Positions 22,244 to 30,031 of a DNA stretch of 64,000 nucleotides are shown piece by piece. Under the pieces are notes generated by a model, which made no database searches, was not told the DNA's origin, and saw only the letters and a program-made list of their open reading frames with translations. A program made the position numbers and the translations under genes. The number at the start of each line of letters is the position of its first letter. Position 1 is the stretch's first letter. Source of the stretch: Clonostachys chloroleuca (taxonomy: Eukaryota > Ascomycota > Sordariomycetes > Hypocreales > Bionectriaceae); NCBI GenBank assembly GCA_037952775.1, contig JBANAY010000003.1, positions 5,704,001 through 5,768,000 on the forward strand, given 5' to 3'.

Positions 22244-22310
22244 CTTGATTGTCATTTTTTCTTTTTTTTTTTCTCCCTTTCTCTTTCCTTCTCTTCTTTT
22301 CTTTTAATTG
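22244..22310 (+). promoter_or_regulatory. Long polypyrimidine tract upstream of membrane-protein gene
   Basis: Almost uninterrupted T/C for about 60 nt (11-T run included), ending about 120 nt before the ATG at 22433. C/T tracts near transcription starts are common in filamentous-fungal promoters; this is the only feature supporting promoter activity here. Confidence 0.5.
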
Positions 22311-22432
22311 ATTGGTGTTGAATAAGCAAGGATTACAGCGCTCAACTCGAGGAGCGATGACCTGTGGATGAGGGAACAAATGCAGGGCACGTTCCGCATC
22401 GACTACTTGCATGAATCTTGCGCACGACTGGA

Positions 22433-23507
22433 ATGCACTTCAGCATCCTTGACGCCGAGGCATACTTCGGTCTGGCAGGCGTAGGGGCTATTTTAACCGT
22501 AGTCATCGCAGCCGCCATCATCACAGGTGTTCTCGCAAGTCTCGCCTTCTTCAGAGCTAACCGCCATGGAGATGATGCGCGATCTGGCGTCCCCTGGTTC
22601 AAGGCCGCGGGTGCGCTAGGCTCTCTGTTAGTTATCCCCCCTTTACCTGTCGCTCTCATAGAGGTGGTGTCGAGGTAACTGACCATTCTCTGCCCGCAAA
22701 GCTGGCTTGTGACAGCCATTGTGAGCCCTGTAACTGAATATTTCTTGAGGCAAGGCCATCGTACGGGCAGCGGTGATAGCTTCGCTTTCGAGTTTGGAAT
22801 GCAGCAGTTTCCGATCTTCACCAATTTTTTCATGTATACTGCCTTGGCCACGTTCCAGGTTGCCCAAATCGAGTTCACAATTGGTTTGGATTATGCCTCC
22901 ATCTTATCTCGTGAGCGGGAGGTTAGTGGGTTTTTTGACGAAGCTTCTCCTGTACCCCACGTCATTGGCCTAGTCGTATACATCTGCATCATCGTTATCA
23001 ACTCTGCCGACCTCGCCTGCTCGGAACTATACAACTCAGGTATTGATGCTGCTTTCTGGCCCATGAGAATGACTGCATTGTCTCTTGATGCTGCTCTGTG
23101 GCTTTTCTCAATTGGTGGTCTTATCAGCACAGCTTGCCAGCATTACGCGGCACCTCAGAAGCGAGTAAGTCCAGGTCGCTTCACCCGAAACATCCCCACC
23201 TCGCTAACCTTCACACCTTTAGCTTTGGAGGATCTTGATGGCTATGAACTCAGTGACAGCCTTTCATCACGGTGGCCTCACTATTCTGGCTGGCTTTCGT
23301 GGCGTCACCATCGCCCAGGAGAACTTGGCGTACTTGTCTACCTTTATCTCCTACTCTCAGCTCATTTTTAGCTCTTGGATGTTTGTTCTTTGCTTGAGTA
23401 TTGGGTATGGTGTCTCTGTCATGGCGTATAGGAATGGTGGCTTGTGGACGAAAGACATCTCCTCACATATATCCCTTGAGGAAGCTAAACTCCACTGTCT
23501 GGACTGA
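22433..23507 (+). CDS. Unrecognised polytopic membrane protein
   Basis: Three exons, 22433-22626, 22702-23164 and 23223-23507, give 313 residues. Intron 22627-22701 has donor GTTAGT, branch AACTGAC and acceptor AAAG; intron 23165-23222 has GTAAGT, GCTAACC and TTTAG and joins APQKR to LWRILMAMNS. I do not recognise the family. About seven hydrophobic segments are visible, including VGAILTVVIAAAIITGVLA, SLWLVTAIVSPVTEYFL, FTNFFMYTALATFQVA, VIGLVVYICIIVINSA, LDAALWLFSIGGLIST and SSWMFVLCLSIGYGVSVMA. The N-terminus (MHFSILDAEAYFG) faces the first helix with little leader. The very short C-terminal tail is charged. A transporter or receptor-like role cannot be assigned. The final exon might continue through another intron beyond 23507. 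Confidence 0.7.
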
Positions 23508-24573
23508 TTGGAGCTGTTTTCCCCATTTTGACGAGCAAACATTAAGATCAAATGCGTTGTTTGATATCTCATCTTTGAAGTATCATGTACCATCTTAGGA
23601 GCGTTCGCGTTGGGGGAGTTTGGTGAGATTTTTAAGCATTCTGAGCAGAGATTATTGGGATAATACTCTCTGCCATGTCCTCCGTCCATAATTTTCTTGT
23701 TTGATTATAGATATGGTCTATCTCTTGTTTCTACCTATGTCGTATGGTCTTAATATGTCAAACCAAGTGCATAGAGTACCAGACGTCGACCAGCTCTACC
23801 TCTTTCTATAAGAAGGGTCGCGTACTATAGAAGATGAATAACCTATTTGCCCCAACCGATATCTGAATGTTATGTGGCAAGCGTGACTTGTGCTACCATT
23901 CTGTGAGGATGGGGACTGGATATATGTTACTCTCGCTGGCTACTATACGTTTGAGAAACTCAATTCCTTTTTCAATTTGATCATTTGACAGATATGCCTC
24001 CATGGATTAGAGCGTCGTCATTTGGAGTTCAGGGTGAAAAAATTACACTGGAATTATCGTCGATATAGTCTCTATATTCTAGCACTTCTATCCCCTCTTT
24101 CAATCACTAATACTCAGGTATGCTTCTCCGAGCGTACGGTCGTGGGGATTTCTGCGAGAGTGTTCTTTCCCAGAGCCATTATATCTTGAAGAAGCGTAAT
24201 TGCTCACTCAAATATACCTTAGCCCTTGAATTTGCTTTTGAAAGTTGGCATGCTGTCGAAGTCCTTTCGAGATCATCTTCCTAAGGTTAGCTCTTTACAG
24301 CCACCTCATCCGGAATTACTTTAGGTTCAACCTATGTGATGGATGGAAAGAATTCAAGACGCGGCAGGGCTTCTTTATTATATTTGTTGGAAGAATACAA
24401 GCCACCTCGCCGTTACCGCGCCTTGGCATGGGTCATAATGTTACCATCGCCAAAGCCTTGACCCATCAACTCCTCAGTATCTTGTTTCTATGTCTTCGAT
24501 GCCTGTGAGTAGTAAAAATTGAGATTTCCTTCATATAAAAGCAGGAGACTGTCTGAGACATTGCAAGCGGCAG
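23508..24573. other. Intergenic, no gene seen
   Basis: About 1 kb of AT-rich sequence between the membrane-protein gene and the NB-ARC relic. Plus- and minus-strand frames (for example 24245-24508) show no family signature. Confidence 0.5.
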
Positions 24574-25074
24574 CTAGCGGAGGGTTTCGATCAGCCGAAC
24601 TTTGTACTCTTCGCCAGACATCTTATCATTTGGGACCAACTCTTTGCCAAGAAAGTTGAAAGTTTTTGTCTCTTTTGTCTCCTCTAAGCTCATCCCTTGC
24701 AAATGAATGAAATTAATCTTGCCCATTCTCACCGCAACCCATTTGGAGCGTGTAGTGGTAAAAATCTACCCATGTCTTATAGTCTGTGGTAAGTTACCCT
24801 TTATATCATCCTTGGGGCTCGGTACGAGGTGAATAATACTCTCTTCATCGGCGTTGTCTAGTGAAAGCAACCACCTACCCGAAATTTTGGATTCTAGGTG
24901 GGCTTTCGGATCATCTTCTGTGTTGATGGGAATATGTAGCATATTTACCGCTCCGCACCACAAAGTGAAACAACAATGAAAGACGCCAGACCCTACATCT
25001 CGACACAATGAATACGTCACTCCATGAACACCGCACTCGATGAGAACTTTGACCGCAATTACTATGTAAGGCAT
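24574..25074 (-). pseudogene. NB-ARC (NLR-type STAND ATPase) relic
   Basis: Minus-strand reading shows the middle of a fungal NB-ARC nucleotide-binding domain: INTEDDPKAHLESKISG, then RWLLSLDNADEESI (a Walker-B-like block), PQTIRHG, an in-frame TAG at 24766-24768, then IFTTTRSKWVAVRMGKIN (the TTR block that follows Walker B) and IHLQGMSLEETKETKTF, ending in TAG at 24574-24576. The reading frame is otherwise continuous across the TAG. The P-loop part and the C-terminal repeats are absent; residues upstream of about 24940 look unlike the family. NB-ARC proteins act as fungal incompatibility or immune-type switches; this copy cannot work. It sits directly downstream of the ankyrin frame on the same strand and may be the remains of a neighbouring or fused gene. 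Confidence 0.7.
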
Positions 25075-25088
25075 GGTGATGATGTCTC

Positions 25089-26309
25089 CTACTTTGCGCC
25101 GTTCTCACGCAGCAGCTTAGCAATCACCTCGTGCCCATACGATACTGCTGTATACAGCGGGGTCCAACCATATTTGTTTTGAGCCTCAATATTTGCGCCT
25201 TTTTCAAGCAGCAGCCTCGCAATCGCCTCGTGCCCATACGATGCTGCTGTGTGTAGCGGGATCCAGCCTTGATCATCTTGAGCGTCAGTACATGCACCCT
25301 TTTCGCACAGCAGCCTAACAACCGCCTCATGCCCTGTTTCTGCTGCTAGATGCAACGGGGTGTGCTGGTAGCGGTCTTTGGCATTGACATCCTGGTCATG
25401 AAGTAGCAACTCCACTATTGCCTGATCACCAAAACCTGCGGCTTGATGGAGAGCAGTCATTCCCTTGAAGTTTCGTAATCTCTTATTCAAGTAAGTATTT
25501 CCATAAAGAAGGTCACACACAGACTTGCGGCGTTCTTTTATGGCCCAGAACAACGGAGAATTGCCAAATACATCTTGGAAGTTAACGTCGGCTCCTGCTT
25601 CAATCAATGTGGCAACGATCTCTTCGTGGCCGTGGTAATCCGCGCAGTGCAGAGGCGTGAAGTTGTCTGTCCCCTGCGCTTTAACGTTGGTGCCAAACCG
25701 GATGATTGTTTGCACCATGACTATTCCTCCAGCAGAGCAAGCATAATGGAGCGGCGTCCATTCGATTAGATCGCGCGCATTGATGCCTGTACTCCTCGCA
25801 TACGATTCTATGATTGTACGCACCACCCACTCTTTTTGCAGCGATCGTCCTTGGGTTGAAACATAGTGGAGTGGCGTCCAGCCAAAGACATCAGCGGATC
25901 TTAGATCCGTGTCCGGGATGCCGGTAATTTGCCAATGCTTCTTTTCGAGCTCATCGCTTCTAGCGAGTTTGTGGGCTGGAGTGATGCCAAATTCATCTCG
26001 GACAGATTCTAGGCCACCCTCCTCAGTATTGCCTCGATCGTCTTCCCAGGCACGACCACGACCTTGGGTAATGTAAAGACTCTGTAGCTCGAGGAAGGTT
26101 TTCTCATTGTGATCTCTCAACTGCTTTTCCAATTTCCTCTCAAGTGATTGTAGCGGCCAACCTTGGGCCATCTTGGTTTCAATTACAAAGACGACCTGTC
26201 TCCAAAATTGCATTATGATTGCTGCAGCCTTGATTTCGATAGCGGTGTCATTGGGATATGTCCTGATTCGGCGCAGCAGTGAGAGATAGATTTCCCAGCT
26301 TCTTCCCAT
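25089..26309 (-). CDS. Ankyrin-repeat C-terminal part of a frameshifted transmembrane-ankyrin protein
   Basis: The 406-codon frame begins with a helical segment (SLLRRIRTYPNDTAIEIKAA) and holds about eight ankyrin repeats, recognisable as FGWTPLHYVS, IEWTPLHYACSAGG, NFTPLHCADYHGHEE, GNSPLFWAI, GMTALHQAAGFGD, QHTPLHLAAETGHEA, GWIPLHTAASYGHEA and GWTPLYTAVSYGHEV. The last two repeats are nearly identical in DNA, indicating recent repeat duplication. Ankyrin repeats bind partner proteins. The ATG at 26309 is probably not a true start: the sequence just upstream in the other frame (GQWEEAGK) continues smoothly into IYLSLLRRIRTYP here if one base is restored at 26291-26293. It is therefore best read as the C-terminal third of the gene whose middle part is at 26213-28768. 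The stop at 25089 follows a normal repeat end. Confidence 0.75.
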   Translation of the reverse strand: MGRSWEIYLSLLRRIRTYPNDTAIEIKAAAIIMQFWRQVVFVIETKMAQGWPLQSLERKLEKQLRDHNEKTFLELQSLYITQGRGRAWEDDRGNTEEGGLESVRDEFGITPAHKLARSDELEKKHWQITGIPDTDLRSADVFGWTPLHYVSTQGRSLQKEWVVRTIIESYARSTGINARDLIEWTPLHYACSAGGIVMVQTIIRFGTNVKAQGTDNFTPLHCADYHGHEEIVATLIEAGADVNFQDVFGNSPLFWAIKERRKSVCDLLYGNTYLNKRLRNFKGMTALHQAAGFGDQAIVELLLHDQDVNAKDRYQHTPLHLAAETGHEAVVRLLCEKGACTDAQDDQGWIPLHTAASYGHEAIARLLLEKGANIEAQNKYGWTPLYTAVSYGHEVIAKLLRENGAK

Positions 26310-28768
26310 TGGCCGGCTTTTTGATGCACTCTAGCCTCTTTTCGTGCTAATTCAATCATTTCATCGGGCTGAGGCAGTTTGTTTGGGAGACTCAGAGGAG
26401 GGAGAATACTCTGGTAAACTTCCTCCAGGCTCCCAAGACCTGTTTGTTGGATTTCAATGGCCACTTTAGAAAGAGTTTCGTTCAGTACTGTGAGGGATTT
26501 CCATGCGCCCCCATTGGCAGTGTCTTCTGTCCGCAAGGTCGTCTTCGAAGGCTTAATGTGAGTAGACTCGTCCGCAGCAGCTGCCCTCATGAAAGCGGAG
26601 AATATGTGTTGGGCGTAGACTAGTTCTAACGAGGTTTTTTTCTCAGTAGCCAAGAAACCTTCGGGTTTCGCGCTTTCTTCATCAAACTGAGGCTCATCCA
26701 ACTGACAGATTTCCAGTCTAGTTTCCGGGTTTTCGACCCAATCATATTCAGTAACGCTAGTAACGACCCTTCCATATCTCTCACCCAAGGTTTCAGTGGC
26801 ATCATACTTTGCATTGCCCGTTTGACAGGTCTGGACTAGCAAAACTGGGTTTTCCTTGGTGGGCATCCACCACCATATGTCACGGTGCAACGCTGCTGAA
26901 TAAGGTCCGATGAGGCAGAGGGCGGACCCGGGAAGCAGTCCCTTGCTTCTTAGCCAAGAATTAGTTTTGCCATCCTCCCTTGATGGTTTAGATTCGCCTC
27001 CGGCGTATTGCTGGCTGTCAGCAAATAACCATAGAGACAGGATCGCGTCCATTTCCATATAATCGACCGTGAATCTTCCATTCTTGTACTCGATTTGAAA
27101 ATCAATCTCCTGGTCCTTCGAGTTATTCATCGACCAGTAGGTGAGTTTCTTAGTGCCTTCAACTCTGGAGAAAAGGGTGTTCATCGCGATTTCAATCGAT
27201 TTGGTAACGGCGATTGCTTCTTTGGACGGACGCTCACGCCAGGCAGCCACTCGACCTAAGTCTCGACGCATCGTCATCATACTGTGTGCCAGCGACTCCA
27301 CTATTGGCTCTTTCATTCGCAACTCAGGCTTTCCAAAATGATTGATCACCCAGCCTGTTATTTGTTCAGGCTTCGGTGCTGGCGAAGACGGCAATCCACT
27401 CCTGAACCACTGAAGAGGAACGCCATCTCCGGCACTACCAAATATTCTGTGCAAAGTCTTGATGAGCCTCCCAACAAGCCCGCGCACTGGGTCTCGATTT
27501 TTAGACCGTTCTGCATCTCCAGTGTCCCAAAAGAATGAAGACGAGAAGTTGAGGAATGTCCAAATGATATTTGCGTAGCATCTACGCAACCATCTGATCA
27601 GCCCTGCGAGAGCTGCATCCACTGATGGATCAGCCGCGCTTTGATGCCCTGAAGGCCGAAACTTCGATTTCTGTTCCCCAAGCCAACTAAGAGCGACGTC
27701 CAAAACTGGGTCTCGAGGTGAATCTCCAGGCCAATCTAGAGCTGAATCTCGAGGTGAGTCTTGAGGAGGTCTCACAGCTGGATCTTGAGATAGATCTGGA
27801 GATCGTTCCTGTCGTGGTTCAATTATCTCGCACAGTACTTTAGTGAGCCACTCAAGCTCAAATCCTGACTTGAGGGTGCCGCTGCTTTCTGGGGGGTTAG
27901 CGAGCCCACGGCGAACGACTGCTTTGCAAGCAAGCATGAACAGTACGATGCCAAGCTGAGTAACAGAGGCAGACCAGTGCAGTCCCCTTAGGCCGACGAA
28001 TTGTACGACGAATCCAGAGAGCGCAATAATTGTTGAAAAAACCGTAAGTGTTTTCAACCTGCTCTCTTCGCCATCTCGCTCCGACTTGATAATATACTCG
28101 TTTTTCTTTTTGCAATAGATAATATGTGAGTTGAATGACTGGTCGTTCACAACCTTTTCTTGCTGTAGCCAACAGAAATAGATATCGTGCGCTTTTCCGC
28201 GTGGAACATATCGCTTCTCAGTAGTCCTGCTCTCTACAACATGTGAGCAAAGCATCATGCTAACCACCAAGGTAAAAGTCCCAGCTGCCGCGCAAGGATA
28301 TGCATAGTCTGCAACATTTTTATCATCTTTGGAGTACTGTAGCGTTGGGTAGTATGTAGCAAGGGCCCAGTATGCCACTACGCCAAGCTGGAGGATGGTC
28401 CCAACAATGGCAACTATCCAAAGCTCCAGGGTGCTGGAAAGCTTGTGGCAATTTAGTGATATATTTGGAACATTTTCGATATTTCTGATATTTTCGTTGA
28501 TAATGCGTGTAACAATAATGTCTCTACTTTCGTCGGAGCTTTGCTCGTCATCTGTGGCCTGTTTTTTTGTGCTATTATTGTCATGGTTGAGGGGTGGGTT
28601 CTGAACTGGTTCCGATTCGACATTTTCTGCTTCCCCATTTTCCACATCTGGAGAATTTTTGGAGAATGGCATGCGGCGAGATATTTCCATAGCTGTTATT
28701 TTGTGTTCTTTTTTCTCTGAGGGAGGGTTAGCCATTGTGTTCGCTGGTATATAAGTTGGATATGGCAA
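26213..28768 (-). CDS. Middle part of the transmembrane-ankyrin protein
   Basis: An 851-codon frame with a fungal architecture often found with C-terminal ankyrins. After a polar N-terminal part come several membrane helices (LWIVAIVGTILQLGVVAYWA; YAYPCAAAGTFTLVVSMML; FSTIIALSGFVVQFVGL; TQLGIVLFMLACKAVV). A tandem Pro/Asp/Ser stretch (repeats of the type DSPRDSALDWPGD) follows, then a large soluble region ending GQWEEAGK. At 26291-26293 the coding strand has AAA where four A would keep frame into the ankyrin part, so the last 26 residues to the stop at 26213 are probably spurious. The likely 5' boundary is an acceptor at 28745, with intron 28745-28805 linking to the N-terminal piece at 28806-29337. 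Function is unknown. Confidence 0.7.
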   Translation of the reverse strand: MPYPTYIPANTMANPPSEKKEHKITAMEISRRMPFSKNSPDVENGEAENVESEPVQNPPLNHDNNSTKKQATDDEQSSDESRDIIVTRIINENIRNIENVPNISLNCHKLSSTLELWIVAIVGTILQLGVVAYWALATYYPTLQYSKDDKNVADYAYPCAAAGTFTLVVSMMLCSHVVESRTTEKRYVPRGKAHDIYFCWLQQEKVVNDQSFNSHIIYCKKKNEYIIKSERDGEESRLKTLTVFSTIIALSGFVVQFVGLRGLHWSASVTQLGIVLFMLACKAVVRRGLANPPESSGTLKSGFELEWLTKVLCEIIEPRQERSPDLSQDPAVRPPQDSPRDSALDWPGDSPRDPVLDVALSWLGEQKSKFRPSGHQSAADPSVDAALAGLIRWLRRCYANIIWTFLNFSSSFFWDTGDAERSKNRDPVRGLVGRLIKTLHRIFGSAGDGVPLQWFRSGLPSSPAPKPEQITGWVINHFGKPELRMKEPIVESLAHSMMTMRRDLGRVAAWRERPSKEAIAVTKSIEIAMNTLFSRVEGTKKLTYWSMNNSKDQEIDFQIEYKNGRFTVDYMEMDAILSLWLFADSQQYAGGESKPSREDGKTNSWLRSKGLLPGSALCLIGPYSAALHRDIWWWMPTKENPVLLVQTCQTGNAKYDATETLGERYGRVVTSVTEYDWVENPETRLEICQLDEPQFDEESAKPEGFLATEKKTSLELVYAQHIFSAFMRAAAADESTHIKPSKTTLRTEDTANGGAWKSLTVLNETLSKVAIEIQQTGLGSLEEVYQSILPPLSLPNKLPQPDEMIELARKEARVHQKAGQWEEAGKSISHCCAESGHIPMTPLSKSRLQQS

Positions 28769-28805
28769 TAAAATACGGCAAGGGAAGGATTAGTAGATTA
28801 CTTAC

Positions 28806-29337
28806 GAGGTTTTTACAGATACTTCCTCCAATTTTCGTCGACGAGAACGTGTGAATCATTCTTCAACCCCTGTTTGGGAACAAGGATAATGAACTCTGTT
28901 AGAGAGCATTTCCCCATGCACCTGACAACTTCTGACCCATTCCAGAGCTCGCAAACTTCCTTGGAAGTAGATAACAGCAGATCCATTTCGGCGGCCGCAA
29001 GATTCTCCCTGCTCTTCCAACCAAGGCCTTCAGCCACTTCGGACCCCCAACTCTGATGGCGCTGATGATGATAGTGATTATTCCTAATGGGCCCATGGCA
29101 AGTATCAAGTTGTCTGCCCAGCCCATGGACTGGCTCATGAATTGCATGGTAACTCGTTCCCCAAAAAGGGCCAATACACTGATCGCCTAGAAAGTCAGCA
29201 GGTTCGCACACCAAACAACCACTAGTGATTTCTTACGGTGCCAAATCAGAGAAGAGATTATTCGAGAAATCGTCCCCGTCATCAGCGAGGGAAAATCCTG
29301 CCCAAAACCACCAAACAATAAGGGCTGGATGCAGCAT
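28806..29337 (-). pseudogene. N-terminal piece of the transmembrane-ankyrin protein, frameshifted
   Basis: Exon 29337-29237 reads MLHPALIVWWFWAGFSLADD. Intron 29179-29236 (GTAAG donor, CTGCTGAC branch, CAG acceptor) joins FSDLAP to VLALFGERVTMQFMSQ. A hydrophobic helix follows (NLILAMGPLGIITIIISA), then IRVGGPKWLKALVGRA. At about 29010 the frame must shift by one base to continue as RENLAAAEMDLLLSTSKEV and VRCMGKCSLTEFIILVP. The continuity of both halves without lost residues suggests a one-base deletion. This is the second apparent single-base loss in the same gene. Confidence 0.6.
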
Positions 29338-30031
29338 GATGTACTAAACAGTGAAATTCTAGCAGGATAGGACACGGTTCGGTTCAGACAGTATGGCTGT
29401 CCGCGTACTAGAGAGTTTTGGATTGAAAACTGAGTTCATAGATATATGGGAGGGGTAACAGGTAACACCCATGCTTTGTCAAACAAGATTGTCGCATCAT
29501 GTGCATGGTGGCTGCAGCAAAAGTCCTTTCGGACACCGAACTGCTCACGCTACTGGTCAATCATTCTGCGACTGATGCGCCGAGCCGCGAATCAGGTATC
29601 TGGGATAAGACTCCCATATGCAACAATGACTAAAGCGTAATTGAATCCGATATGCGATCAACACGTTGCAAATTTGGTTTCATTCTCATCGAGGTAGTAA
29701 GCCAATAAAGTGCAACCCTATATATAATGTATTAACCTGTTGGAAGGCGAAGCTGAACTGTTAGTTGCAGCCACAATATAGTATACTAATGGAGCAGAGC
29801 AGGAGTAGGTGGTCCGTAATGCTTGTAATTCTAGATACTTTTTTAGTTACACCAAAGAATGAATGAATGACGACATTTATGAAACTGTATATCAAGTATC
29901 AAAATTGTTCGATGAGTGATCATGGAATTTTGGCATAACAAGTAGGAAATATGAAAAAGAGTGTAAAACAACACAAGGGAAGAAAAAGAAAAGGACAAAA
30001 AAGGAAAATATCTAGAGAGTGAAGAACCACA
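29338..30031. other. Intergenic region 3' of the NRPS gene
   Basis: About 690 nt between the NRPS stop and the start of the ankyrin-type gene; both genes are on the minus strand. It contains only short frames without motifs. It should hold the NRPS transcript end and the promoter of the ankyrin-type gene. Confidence 0.5.

Larger units (their letters stand above)
20981..22432. other. Divergent intergenic region
   Basis: About 1.45 kb between the PEX11-like gene (minus) and the membrane-protein gene (plus). A 149-codon plus frame at 21872-22321 ends in low-complexity Phe/Ser residues coded by a pyrimidine tract and is not credible as a gene. The stretch holds a perfect 19-bp tandem duplication and a long C/T tract (see separate entries). 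Confidence 0.5.

Noticed and set aside
21872..22321. Plus-strand 149-codon frame as a small secreted or cysteine-rich protein
   Set aside because: It ends in homopolymeric Phe/Ser coded by the promoter pyrimidine tract and shows no signal peptide or conserved cysteine pattern.
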